A DNA stretch of 64,000 bases from assembly GCF_005503555.1 (NCBI RefSeq), contig NZ_SCNG01000004.1:124001-188000 (forward strand), read 5' to 3'. This DNA is from Rudaea sp. 3F27F6. Lineage in GTDB: Bacteria > Pseudomonadota > Gammaproteobacteria > Xanthomonadales > Rhodanobacteraceae. The notes under the pieces were generated by a model. The model made no database searches. It was given only the letters and a program-made list of their open reading frames with translations, and was not told where the DNA came from. The position numbers and the translations under genes are program-made. This document shows, in pieces, positions 37,973 through 47,282 of the stretch; position 1 is the stretch's first letter; each line of letters opens with the position of its first letter.

Positions 37973-39649
37973 TCAGAGCAAACTGCGGCGCATATCGGCC
38001 AACAGCTGAGCCAGATAAGCGGTGAACCGCGCCGCCAGTGCACCGTCGATCACGCGGTGGTCGTAGCTGAGCGACAGCGGCAGGATCAGGCGCGGCTGGA
38101 AGGCCTTGCCGTCCCACACCGGCTTCATCGCCGACTTGGTCACGCCGAGGATGGCGACTTCGGGCGCGTTGACGATCGGCGTGAACGAAGTGCCGCCGAT
38201 GCCGCCGAGCGAGGAGATCGAGAAGCAGCCGCCGGACATTTCCGCCGGGCCAAGCTTGCCTTCGCGCGCCTTCGCCGCGAGCGCCGAGATTTCCTTCGCG
38301 CTGTCGACGATGCCTTTCTTGTCGGCATCCTTGAGCACCGGCACGACGAGGCCGTTCGGCGTATCCGCAGCGAAGCCGATGTGGAAGTATTTCTTCAGCA
38401 CGAGGTTCTCGCCGGTCGCATCGAGCGAGGCGTTGAACTGCGGAAATTTCTTCAGCGCCGCGACCACGGCCTTGATCAGGAAGCCGAGCATGGTGAACTT
38501 GACCCCGGCCTTCTCGTATTCCTTGTTCAGGGCGACGCGCAGCGCTTCGAGTTCGGTGATGTCGGCATCGTCGTTGTGAGTGACGTGCGGAATCATCACC
38601 CAGTTGCGCGCGAGGTTGGCGCCGGAAATCTTCTGGATGCGCGAGAGCGGCTTGGTCTCCACTTCGCCGAACTTGGCGAAGTCGACCTTCGGCCACGGCA
38701 GCAGATCGAGACCGACGCCACCGCCGGCCGCAGCCTTCGGCGCCGCGGTCGCGCCTGAGAGCGCGGCCTTGACGTACTTCTGCACGTCTTCCTTGGAGAT
38801 GCGTCCCTTGCGTTCGCTGCCGGAGACCTTGCTCAGATCGACGCCAAGCTCGCGCGCGAACAGGCGCACGGCGGGACTCGCGTACGGCACCTTGTCGGGC
38901 ATCACCGTGTCGGCGCCGAAATTGATCGGCGGCGAACTCGGGCTGCCGGCCGCGACGACCGGAGCCGCCGCAGGTGCGGGCGCCGGAGCGGATGCGGACG
39001 GCGCGGGCGCAGCGGCCTTCGCCGCGGACGCTGCGGAAGCTGCAGCCGGCGCAGGCGCGGCACCGGCCGCTTCGATCAATGCGACGACATGGCCTTCGGC
39101 GACTTCATCGCCGACCTTGACCTTGAGTTCCTTGACCACGCCGGCGACCGACGACGGTACTTCCATCGTCGCCTTGTCCGATTCGAGAGTAACGAGACCC
39201 TGGTCTTTCGCCACCGTATCGCCGACTTTTACTAGCACTTCGATGACCGGCACGCCGCTGTAGTCGCCGATGTCGGGAACCTTGGCTTCCTGCACGCCAC
39301 CGCCCGAGGCGGCCGGCGCAGGCGCCGGGGCGGGCGCTTCGGCCTTGGCTGCAGGAGCGGGAGCCGGCGCGGCCTTGGCCGCGGCGGGTGCCGGAGCCGG
39401 CGCGGCGGCGCCGCTTTCGATCAGCGCGACCACATGGCCTTCGGAAATCTCGTCGCCGAGCTTGACCTTGATTTCTTTCACTACGCCGGCCACGGACGAC
39501 GGCACTTCCATCGTCGCCTTGTCCGACTCGAGCGTGACCAAGCCTTGGTCCTTCGTTACGGTGTCGCCCGGTTTGACCAGGATCTCGATCACCGGCACGT
39601 TGGTGTAATCGCCGATATCCGGCACCTTGGCTTCTACGACTTCGGCCAT
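37973..39649 (-). CDS. aceF: Pyruvate dehydrogenase E2, dihydrolipoyl acetyltransferase
   Basis: The 558-residue core subunit of the pyruvate dehydrogenase complex has two lipoyl domains, with lipoyl lysines at 44 and 159 in ESDKATMEV. Ala/Pro hinges link them to a peripheral-subunit-binding domain ([20 protein letters not shown]) and the catalytic domain ending in [15 protein letters not shown], whose His and Asp do the chemistry. GAGGAGG before ATG 39649 is a strong ribosome site. The E1 gene (aceE) is not in this window. Confidence 0.96.
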   Translation of the reverse strand: MAEVVEAKVPDIGDYTNVPVIEILVKPGDTVTKDQGLVTLESDKATMEVPSSVAGVVKEIKVKLGDEISEGHVVALIESGAAAPAPAPAAAKAAPAPAPAAKAEAPAPAPAPAASGGGVQEAKVPDIGDYSGVPVIEVLVKVGDTVAKDQGLVTLESDKATMEVPSSVAGVVKELKVKVGDEVAEGHVVALIEAAGAAPAPAAASAASAAKAAAPAPSASAPAPAPAAAPVVAAGSPSSPPINFGADTVMPDKVPYASPAVRLFARELGVDLSKVSGSERKGRISKEDVQKYVKAALSGATAAPKAAAGGGVGLDLLPWPKVDFAKFGEVETKPLSRIQKISGANLARNWVMIPHVTHNDDADITELEALRVALNKEYEKAGVKFTMLGFLIKAVVAALKKFPQFNASLDATGENLVLKKYFHIGFAADTPNGLVVPVLKDADKKGIVDSAKEISALAAKAREGKLGPAEMSGGCFSISSLGGIGGTSFTPIVNAPEVAILGVTKSAMKPVWDGKAFQPRLILPLSLSYDHRVIDGALAARFTAYLAQLLADMRRSLL

Positions 39650-39879
39650 GCTCCCTCCTCAAAGGCGCGTCGGCCGCCGTAGGCGTCGCGCCGGGTCTGA
39701 TCAAACCTCGAATCTGCTGCGAAACGGGGCGCGGCGAGGCCGCCTCTCCATCATAATCCGATCCGCCGATTACGCCTATTCGATTTTCCTCGTGACTTTC
39801 GATATTGGCATGCGCTTTCGGTGCGCACTACCCTCGCTCAGTTTCGACCGCCTCGCCAACCCAGCCGCAAGGACCCGTC

Positions 39880-40770
39880 ATGCTCGCGATCCGCAACCTG
39901 TCGAAAACCTATGCCAACGGCGTGCAGGCGCTGAAGGACATCACCCTCGATATCCCGAACGGCATGTTCGGCCTGCTCGGCCCGAACGGCGCGGGCAAGT
40001 CGACGCTGATGCGCACGATCGCGACCTTGCAGGACCCCGATGCGGGCACGATCCATCTCGACGGACTCGACGTGCTCGCCGACAAACAGGCCGCGCGGCA
40101 GACGCTCGGTTATCTGCCGCAGGAATTCGGCGTCTATCCGAAAGTCACCGCCGAAGTGATGCTCGATCATTTCGCCGTGCTCAAGGGCGTGACCGACAAG
40201 AAGGAACGCAAGGGGCTCGTCGAAGCCCTGCTGCGTCAGGTCAATCTCTGGGAGAAGCGCTACTACAAGCTCGGCACGTTTTCCGGCGGCATGCGCCAGC
40301 GTTTCGGCATCGCCCAGGCACTGATCGGCCAGCCGCGCCTGATCATCGTCGACGAGCCGACCGCGGGCCTCGATCCGGAAGAGCGCAATCGCTTTCTCAA
40401 CCTGCTCGCCGAAGTCGGCGAACAAGTCGTCGTGATCCTGTCCACCCACATTGTCGACGACGTGACCGACCTGTGCCCGCGCATGGCGATCATCGCGCAG
40501 GGCCAGCTACGCCTGGTCGGCGAGCCGCGCGAGGCGATCCGCTCACTCGACGGACGCGTGTGGCGCAAGACCCTGACGAAAGACGAACTCGCCCAGGTAC
40601 GCGAGCGCATGAACGTGCTGTCGTCGCGCCTGATCGCCGGCCAGCCGGTCGTGCACGTGCTTGCCGACACAAGTCCCGGCGACGGCTTCGTCGCGGTGCC
40701 GCCGAATCTCGAAGACGTCTACTTCGGCGAGCTGCGCCGCGCCGCCGCTCCCGTCGCGCAAGCGGCCTGA
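39880..40770 (+). CDS. ABC transporter ATP-binding protein
   Basis: The 296-residue ATPase has Walker A GPNGAGKST, Q-loop region YLPQEFGVYPK, signature FSGGMRQRFGIAQAL and Walker B LIIVDEPTAGLD followed by the H-loop STHIVDD. The C-terminal extension after about residue 220 is typical of ABC-2-type exporters. It starts with ATG 39880. The partner permease gene begins 13 bases downstream, so they form one transporter operon. The gene is divergent from aceF. Confidence 0.92.
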   Translation: MLAIRNLSKTYANGVQALKDITLDIPNGMFGLLGPNGAGKSTLMRTIATLQDPDAGTIHLDGLDVLADKQAARQTLGYLPQEFGVYPKVTAEVMLDHFAVLKGVTDKKERKGLVEALLRQVNLWEKRYYKLGTFSGGMRQRFGIAQALIGQPRLIIVDEPTAGLDPEERNRFLNLLAEVGEQVVVILSTHIVDDVTDLCPRMAIIAQGQLRLVGEPREAIRSLDGRVWRKTLTKDELAQVRERMNVLSSRLIAGQPVVHVLADTSPGDGFVAVPPNLEDVYFGELRRAAAPVAQAA

Positions 40771-40783
40771 AGGGACTCACATC

Positions 40784-43700
40784 ATGTTAGGAAAAATCCT
40801 CGCGTTCGAGCGCAGGCTGATCCTGCGCAGCCCGCTGTTCTGGATCGTCGCGCTCGTGTTCGGCGCAATCGCCTTCGGTTCGATGGCCTCCGACAACGTC
40901 AGCTTCGGCGGCGGCATCGGCAATGTGCACCGCAATGCGCCGCTGGTCGTGATCAACCTGCTCGCCGCGTTCAGCCTGTTGTCGATCCTGCTCGTGACGA
41001 TCTTCATCGCCGGCGCCGCGCTGCGCGATTTCGAGCAGAACACGGCCGAACTGTTCTTCACCACGCCGATCAAGAAGCGCGACTACCTGCTCGGCCGTTT
41101 CGGCGGCGGCTTCATCGCCGCGTTCGGCGTGATGGTCGTCGCCGCGCTCGGCCTCTGGCTCGGCAGCACGATGCCGTGGCTCGATCCGGCGCGGCTCGGT
41201 CCGACCTCGTTCGCCGCGTACCTGTGGTCGTTCGGCATCCTCGTGATCCCGAATCTGCTGTTCATCGCCGCCCTGATGTTCGCCTTCGCGACGCTGACGC
41301 GCTCGATGCTCTACACCTACCTCGGCGCGATCGCGTTCATCGTGCTGCATACGGTCGCCGAGAGCATGACGTCGAATCTCGATGCGCGCTGGGTCGGCGC
41401 CCTGCTCGATCCGTTCGGTGGCAACGCGCTCAACGAGATCACGCGCTACTGGTCGGCCAACGACAACAACTCGCGCCTGCCACCGCTGTCGGGCTGGCTG
41501 CTCGCCAACCGTGCGCTCTGGCTCGCAGTCAGCGCAGCGCTGCTGTTCGGCGCCTTCAGATTGTTCCGTGCCGACCGTGAAGGCCTGCGCCTGTTCCGGC
41601 GCAAGGCCGCGGCAAGCGCAGCGCCGGCAAGCGGCACATCCACGCCGAGCGGCACGATCGCACTGCCCGCCGTGCGCCTGCAGAGTTCGTTCGGCGCGCA
41701 GTGGCGCCAGTTCCTGCATCAGACCTGGTTCGACCTGCGCAGCGTGCTCGCCGGCGCGCCGTTCCTCGTCATGCTCGTGCTCGGCCTGCTGGTCATGTTC
41801 ACTGTGCTCAGCTTCGGCGGCGAGTTATACGGCACCAAGGTGCTGCCGGTCACCGCGAACATGAGCCGCGTGCTCGCCGGCGGCATGGGACTGTTCCTGA
41901 CCCTCGTGCTCGCGGTCTACGCGGGTGAGCTGATCTGGCGCGAGCGCACGCTGCGCGTCGCCGAAGTCAGCGACGCCTGCGCCGCACCGAACTGGGTGCC
42001 GCTCGCGGCCAAGCTCGTCGCCCTCGTCGGCATGATCGCGGCCTTCGTCATTGTCTGTGTCGTGTTCTGCATCGGCTGGCAACTGACGCACGGCTACACC
42101 CACCTGCAGCTCGACCTGTACGCCAAGATCGCCGTACTCGCGGCGCTGCCGTTCGTGCTGACCGCGGCGCTGTTCGTGTTCCTGCAGACGATCAGCGAGA
42201 ACAAGTTCTTCGGTTATCTGCTCGTTGTCGCCTTCCTCGTCGCCCAGTTCGCCCTGCCGATGCTCGGCTGGAACCATCCGCTCTACAACTTCGGCAAAGC
42301 CCCGCCGCTGCCGCTGTCGGACATGAACGGCTACGGCCATTTCCTCGCCCCGAACCTGATCTTCCGCGCCTACTGGGGCGCACTCGCCGCGGCGCTGCTC
42401 GTCGTCGCCGCGGCGTTCTGGCCGCGCGGCACCGGCGCGAGCTTCGGCGAACGCACGCGGCGCGCGTTCGCCCGGCTGCGCGGCGGCAGGCCGTTGTATG
42501 CCATAGCCGCACTGCTCGTCGTCTTCATCGGACTCGGCGCGTGGATCTTCTACAACACGAACATCCTCAACACATACCGTTCCGAGGACGCCGGCAAGGA
42601 GCGCCTCGCCAACTACGAAAAAACCTATCGCGCCGCATGGAAGGACCGCGCGCAGCCGCGCATCACCGCGGTCAAGGCCGACGTCGACATTTATCCCGAC
42701 GAACTGCGCGTTATCGTGCGCGGGCATTACCGCCTGGAGAACAAGACCGCCGCGCCGATCGACGAACTGTTCGTTCACTTCGAACATACGGACAAGGTGA
42801 AGAAGCTCGACTTCGCGCCGCACAGCGTGGTCAAGCGCGACCAGGACTACGAGCTGGAAATCTACAAACTCGCCACACCGATGGCGCCCGGCGCCGCAAT
42901 GGATTTCGATTTCGAAATCGAACTCGGCCAGGACGGTTTTTCCGTCGACGGCGGTGAGAAGCAGATCGTCTACAACGGCACCTTCTTCAACAGCGGCGAG
43001 CTGCCGCAGTTCGGCTACCGCGAACGCGGGCAGTTGTCCGACCGCAACGACCGGCGCAAGTACGGCCTGCCCGAGCTGCCGCGCATGGCGCCGATCGACG
43101 ACATGAAGGCGCGCGGCGACACCTACATCTCTCGCGATGCCGACTGGGTCGACTTCGAGACCACCGTATCCACCGTGCCTGACCAGATCGCGCTCGCACC
43201 GGGCTATCTGCAGCGCGAATGGACGGCAAAAGACGCCGCCGGCCGCGAGCGCCGCTATTTCCAGTACAAGTCGGACACGAAGATCCTCAACTTCTTCTCC
43301 TGGCTGTCGGCGCGCTGGGCGGTGAAGAAGGATCGCTGGAACGACGTCGCGATCGAGATCTATTACGACCCGCAGCACGCCTACAACATCGACCGCATGA
43401 TCGAGTCGGTGAAGAAGTCACTCGATTACTACACGAAGAACTTCTCGCCGTACCAGTTCCGCCAGGTGCGCATCCTCGAGTTCCCAAACTACGCGGCCTT
43501 CGCGCAGAGCTTCGCCAACACGATTCCGTATTCCGAATCGATCGGCTTCATCGCCGACCTGTCCGACAAAGACGCGGTCGACTACGTGTTCTATGTCACC
43601 GCGCACGAAGTCGCGCACCAGTGGTGGGCGCACCAGGTGATCGGCGCCAACGTGCAGGGCGCGACCATGCTGTCGGAATCGTTCGCCCAGTACTCCGCGC

Positions 43701-44392
43701 TCATGGTCATGGAGCACGAGTACGGCGCCGGCCAGATGCGCAAGTTCCTCAAGTACGAGCTCGACCGCTATCTCGCGACGCGCGCGACCGAGCGGGTCAA
43801 GGAAAACCCGCTCGCGCTCAACGAGAACCAGCAGTACATCCACTACAACAAGGCCTCGGTCGTGCTCTACGCGCTCAAGGACTACATCGGCGAAGACACG
43901 CTGAATGCCGCGCTCGCCGCGTTCATCAAGGCCAAGGCGTTCCAGCAGCCGCCGTACACGACGTCGTACGAGTTCCTCGACACCCTGCGCGCCGGCACCG
44001 ACCCGGAGTGGGCCGGCCTGATCGACGATCTGTTCAACAAGATCACCTTCTTCGACAACCGCGTGACCCGCGCAACGGCAAAGAAACGCGCCGACGGCAA
44101 GTACGATCTGACCCTCGAACTGCACGCCGAGAAAAAGTATACCGACGGCATCGGCAAGGAAAGCGACGGCAAGATCGACCTGCCGATCGACATCGGCGTG
44201 TTCGCCAAGGCGGCCGACGGCAAGGAGGCAAACCAGAAAGTGCTGTACCTGGAAAAGCGCGAGATCAAGGACGGCGACAGCACGATCACGCTCACCGTCG
44301 ACGGCGAACCCTACGAGGCCGGCATCGATCCGTACAACAAGCTCGTCGATCGCAACTCGAACGACAACCGCAAGAAGGTGACGGTGGAGTAA
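40784..44392 (+). CDS. ABC-2-type permease fused to an M1-family metallopeptidase domain
   Basis: The 1202-residue protein has two membrane portions in its N-terminal half. ABC-2-type helices lie at roughly 20-330, including TAELFFTTPIKKRDYLLGRF, and further helices lie between about 340 and 590. The C-terminal portion is an M1 (gluzincin) peptidase-like domain with zinc-binding HEVAH at 941-945 and Glu965 in MLSESFAQYS. The usual GxMEN exopeptidase motif is replaced by PYSESIGF. The ATPase gene upstream pairs with it. Such fusions are known in several gammaproteobacteria, but substrate and role are not. The domain may cut peptides in the periplasm as they are exported. Confidence 0.9.
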   Translation: MLGKILAFERRLILRSPLFWIVALVFGAIAFGSMASDNVSFGGGIGNVHRNAPLVVINLLAAFSLLSILLVTIFIAGAALRDFEQNTAELFFTTPIKKRDYLLGRFGGGFIAAFGVMVVAALGLWLGSTMPWLDPARLGPTSFAAYLWSFGILVIPNLLFIAALMFAFATLTRSMLYTYLGAIAFIVLHTVAESMTSNLDARWVGALLDPFGGNALNEITRYWSANDNNSRLPPLSGWLLANRALWLAVSAALLFGAFRLFRADREGLRLFRRKAAASAAPASGTSTPSGTIALPAVRLQSSFGAQWRQFLHQTWFDLRSVLAGAPFLVMLVLGLLVMFTVLSFGGELYGTKVLPVTANMSRVLAGGMGLFLTLVLAVYAGELIWRERTLRVAEVSDACAAPNWVPLAAKLVALVGMIAAFVIVCVVFCIGWQLTHGYTHLQLDLYAKIAVLAALPFVLTAALFVFLQTISENKFFGYLLVVAFLVAQFALPMLGWNHPLYNFGKAPPLPLSDMNGYGHFLAPNLIFRAYWGALAAALLVVAAAFWPRGTGASFGERTRRAFARLRGGRPLYAIAALLVVFIGLGAWIFYNTNILNTYRSEDAGKERLANYEKTYRAAWKDRAQPRITAVKADVDIYPDELRVIVRGHYRLENKTAAPIDELFVHFEHTDKVKKLDFAPHSVVKRDQDYELEIYKLATPMAPGAAMDFDFEIELGQDGFSVDGGEKQIVYNGTFFNSGELPQFGYRERGQLSDRNDRRKYGLPELPRMAPIDDMKARGDTYISRDADWVDFETTVSTVPDQIALAPGYLQREWTAKDAAGRERRYFQYKSDTKILNFFSWLSARWAVKKDRWNDVAIEIYYDPQHAYNIDRMIESVKKSLDYYTKNFSPYQFRQVRILEFPNYAAFAQSFANTIPYSESIGFIADLSDKDAVDYVFYVTAHEVAHQWWAHQVIGANVQGATMLSESFAQYSALMVMEHEYGAGQMRKFLKYELDRYLATRATERVKENPLALNENQQYIHYNKASVVLYALKDYIGEDTLNAALAAFIKAKAFQQPPYTTSYEFLDTLRAGTDPEWAGLIDDLFNKITFFDNRVTRATAKKRADGKYDLTLELHAEKKYTDGIGKESDGKIDLPIDIGVFAKAADGKEANQKVLYLEKREIKDGDSTITLTVDGEPYEAGIDPYNKLVDRNSNDNRKKVTVE

Positions 44393-44399
44393 GCGTTGC

Positions 44400-44421
44400 C
44401 CTCCCCGCGATGGCGGGGAGG
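44400..44421 (+). terminator. Stem-loop after the ABC/peptidase gene
   Basis: CCTCCCCGC and GCGGGGAGG form a perfect nine-base stem around GATG, seven bases after the stop. No T-tract follows, so termination may be Rho-assisted. The remaining 230 bases to the phosphatase stop hold no supported gene. Confidence 0.5.
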
Positions 44422-44652
44422 CGCGCATCGCCAAGCGCGGCTAAGCGGCGGCGAGTTTTCGCTCGCGATCCAGTTTGAACTTCAACCCGTTCGCGCTGCG
44501 TGCGGCTCGCACAGCGAGCGAAGTCAAAACACTTAGCCCTTCGACTTCGCCGCCGCGGGCCTGCGCTTGCGGCGAATTTCAAACGGGATCATTTCGATTC
44601 CGCCCGCGCATATCCGCAGCGCGGCTTCCCGCGCTGACGCAAAGCAAACGCC

Positions 44653-46395
44653 TTATTTCTTCGCCGGCATGGAATCGAGCAGCTTCTTGTACGCCGGCAC
44701 ATCGACCGGCACGCCGTCGGCATTGCAGCTGCCGAGCGCGCAGAGCTGTTTGCGGATCGGCTCGTTCGCCTGCGCGACGAGATGGAACAACGCGTTCTGT
44801 TCGAGGGAGCCGCGCACCGCCGCCGCGCCGGGGCCGCGCGCGAACACGGCGACATCTTCGCCGCTGTGCGTTTCCGCGCCGAGAGGGACGACCGCTTCCT
44901 GCATGTAGTCCGGCGCTTCGGTATCGACGTGATCGAGATCGGGCCGGCCGTGCTTCGCCGGGAAGAATGCGGTCGCATTGTGCGGATAGGTCTTCGGACC
45001 TTCGGCCTCGCGGTCGCTCGCGCCCGCATAACCCGGGCCGTTGGCGTAGCCGATCGTCGTGATCGCGCGGCCGGTCGCGTCGCGCGCGAGGTCCTTCGAC
45101 GGTGCGCCTTCGCCGCTCGATCCGCGCAGCTTGCCGAGAATCGGGTTGCCGCGATTCGCGTAGCCCGCAAATGTCATCGTGTGCGAGTGGTCGGCGGTGA
45201 CGAGGATCAAGGTGTCGTCGGCCGAGGTCAGTTCGGCCGCCGCGCGGATCGCATCGGAGAACGCAATCGTTTCGGTCAGCGCGCGATACGCGTTGCCGGC
45301 ATGGTGGCCGTGATCGATGCGGCCGCCTTCGACCATGAGGAAAAATCCGTTCGGATTGTTCTTCAGCACGCCGATCGCGGCGCGCGTCATCTCGGCGAGA
45401 CTCGGCTCGACCGCGGGCTTGGCCTGGGTGCGTTCGTACTCGTACAGCATGTGCTCGGGATTGAACAGGCCGAGCAGGTGCGTGGTCTTGGCCGGATCGA
45501 GCGCGGCGAGCTGCTGCGCATTCCACACGTAGGCCGCACCGGGCTTGGCCTGCCACTGCTTGATCAGGTCGTGCTTGTCGAGGCGCTTGCCGATCAGGCC
45601 GTCGTACTGCGGATCGGGCTGCGGCGCGAGCATGAATTCGGTGCGGCCGCCGCCGAGCGCGACGTTGAGGCCGCCGCCGAACGGAAACTCGACGAGCTGG
45701 CGCGCGAAGTCGACGCAGCCCTGCTCGCGCGCGTCGTCGGGCATCGCCATGTCGTATTCCCAGTCGCGTTCGGGCAGATGGCCGTAGGTCGCCGCCGGCG
45801 TCGCGTGGGTGATGCGCGTCGTCGTCACCGCGCCGGTCGCCATGCCGGCGCGCGCAGCGAGTTCGAGCGCGGTCACCGCTTCGTTGCCTTGCGCGGCCTT
45901 GCAGTCGCCGCGCTTGCCGATCTGGTTGACGCCGATCACGCCCGAGCGCGTCTTCACGCCGGTCATGATCGCGGTCATCGTGCCGGCCGAATCGGGTGTC
46001 TGGAAATCCGTCGTGTAAGTGCGCGACAGCGCCGTGTACGGGAACGTCTCGAAGCTCAGGCGGTTCTCTTCGCCCGAGGCGCCTTTGCGCTGGCCTTCGA
46101 GAATGCGCGCCGCGGCGATCGTGCCGGTGCTCATGCCGTCGCCGAGAAAGACGATGACGTTCTTCGCTTTCGCTTTTGCCGCCGGCAGATCGGCGCGGTT
46201 TGCAGCCGCCGCCGCCGCGCCGGCGCGGAACCACCAGGCCGGCGTCTCGCCGTCGGGATGTTTCACCGCGGCGACGTCGATCGTCGCGGCGACAGAAGGT
46301 TTCGTCGTCGCCGACGGTGCGGCGCAGGCGCCGAGGATGCCGCACAGCGCAGCGCAAAGCGGAACGAGCGCACGGTCGCGCAGCATCGTCGTCAT
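44653..46395 (-). CDS. Alkaline phosphatase, probable lipoprotein
   Basis: The 580-residue product has a lipobox LGAC (Cys24) and then the alkaline phosphatase fold. It has the metal-site opening NVIVFLGDGMSTGT, nucleophile Ser136 in TPDSAGTMTA, VEGGRIDHGHHAGNA and the TADHSHT metal site. Such enzymes release phosphate from organic esters at the cell surface. In phosphate-starved cells they are often PhoB-regulated, but I cannot identify a clear Pho box upstream of 46395. Confidence 0.92.
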   Translation of the reverse strand: MTTMLRDRALVPLCAALCGILGACAAPSATTKPSVAATIDVAAVKHPDGETPAWWFRAGAAAAAANRADLPAAKAKAKNVIVFLGDGMSTGTIAAARILEGQRKGASGEENRLSFETFPYTALSRTYTTDFQTPDSAGTMTAIMTGVKTRSGVIGVNQIGKRGDCKAAQGNEAVTALELAARAGMATGAVTTTRITHATPAATYGHLPERDWEYDMAMPDDAREQGCVDFARQLVEFPFGGGLNVALGGGRTEFMLAPQPDPQYDGLIGKRLDKHDLIKQWQAKPGAAYVWNAQQLAALDPAKTTHLLGLFNPEHMLYEYERTQAKPAVEPSLAEMTRAAIGVLKNNPNGFFLMVEGGRIDHGHHAGNAYRALTETIAFSDAIRAAAELTSADDTLILVTADHSHTMTFAGYANRGNPILGKLRGSSGEGAPSKDLARDATGRAITTIGYANGPGYAGASDREAEGPKTYPHNATAFFPAKHGRPDLDHVDTEAPDYMQEAVVPLGAETHSGEDVAVFARGPGAAAVRGSLEQNALFHLVAQANEPIRKQLCALGSCNADGVPVDVPAYKKLLDSMPAKK

Positions 46396-46454
46396 CGTTG
46401 TCTCCCCAGTTCAGAACCCCAACGATTATCGACAAAATTGTGACGGCTTGACGA

Positions 46455-46500
46455 AATCGCCCCGTCCGCCGCGCGCCGGCGCGTGGCGGACGGGGCGATT
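46455..46500 (-). terminator. Long hairpin after the duplicated-repeat gene
   Basis: Arms 46455-46470 and 46485-46500 (AATCGCCCCGTCCGCC and its exact inverse) form a perfect 16-base stem. The GC-rich loop is itself partly self-complementary. It sits just past the 46508 stop of the leftward gene and is followed on the minus strand by TTTCG. Confidence 0.7.
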
Positions 46501-46507
46501 GTCTCGA

Positions 46508-47101
46508 TTACGGCGTGCGTTCCTTGTCGTTGTGCTTCTTGTCGTAAATGCGCGCGCTCTGGCGGTTTTCCTTGCGCTGGATGCGCGCCTGCTCGCCTGC
46601 GCCGACGTGGCCATTGGCGCCGGCATGCGCCTCGGAACGGTCGACGTGCGCCTGGCCGCGTTCGAGCGAGCCGGCTTCGCGATTGGTCAACTGGCCCGAG
46701 CGGATGCCCTGGTTGATGCGCGCTTCCTGATTGACGTTGCGCTGCACGTCGGCCTGCATGCGCTGCGAGGACACGGAGTTCGGATTGCCGGTGACGCCGT
46801 TGTGCTTGTCCTTGTAGATGTCGGCGCTGACATGGTTCTGCTCGCGCTGGATCTGCGCTTTCTCGCCGGCGGTCAGCGGCCCGTTCTTCATGTCGCGCGC
46901 CTCGGTGGCATCGACGCGCTTTTCCTGGTTTTCCAGACTCGCGGCTTCCCTGGTCGAGAGTTGGCCCGACTGCAGGCCCTGCTCGATGCGTTTCTGCTGG
47001 TCGGTGTCGCGCGCGGTTTCGGTCGCGGCGTTTTGTGCGTGCGCGCCGAGCGAAAACAGCACGGCGGCGGCGATGGCGATCAATTGACGTTGCATATTCA
47101 T
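46508..47101 (-). CDS. Exported protein with two tandem 70-residue repeats
   Basis: The 197-residue product has a signal peptide ending at about GAHAQ. Two helical repeats follow. Each contains an R-(I/x)-x-Q-G-(L/I)-x-S-G-Q-L-(S/T)-x-R-E-A-x-S-L-E core and an (A/x)-(K/R)-I-Q-R-(E/K)-(Q/E)-N-x block. The first is IEQGLQSGQLSTREAASLEN and the second INQGIRSGQLTNREAGSLER. The protein is highly charged (Gln, Glu, Arg, Lys) and probably forms coiled coils in the periplasm. The ATG at 47101 is chosen for the GGGAGA ribosome site just before it. No known function. Confidence 0.8.
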   Translation of the reverse strand: MNMQRQLIAIAAAVLFSLGAHAQNAATETARDTDQQKRIEQGLQSGQLSTREAASLENQEKRVDATEARDMKNGPLTAGEKAQIQREQNHVSADIYKDKHNGVTGNPNSVSSQRMQADVQRNVNQEARINQGIRSGQLTNREAGSLERGQAHVDRSEAHAGANGHVGAGEQARIQRKENRQSARIYDKKHNDKERTP

Positions 47102-47282
47102 TCTCCCTTTTCGGTTGGGCGCACGAAGACTGCGCGCAGACCGCAAAAACGGCCCTCGCCGTGCCGCGTTGACAGCGAATATGAAGCGATGCCGAACGGC
47201 AAAAGCGCAAGCGTGCGTTGTCATCCGATCGGCAACTCGTCCGTTAAATGGCGGTACCACACCCCCGCCGATCCGCACGGAT

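Noticed and set aside
37230-39560. Repeated DNA segments shared by lpdA and aceF
   Set aside because: They encode the three lipoyl domains (ESDKATMEV core) and reflect protein-domain duplication, not a mobile repeat.
41825-43378. 517-residue minus-strand reading frame inside the ABC/peptidase gene
   Set aside because: Shadow of the plus-strand fusion gene; no start signal or recognisable domain.
44782-46443. 553-residue plus-strand reading frame opposite the alkaline phosphatase
   Set aside because: Antisense shadow; the phosphatase has complete metal and Ser sites on the other strand.
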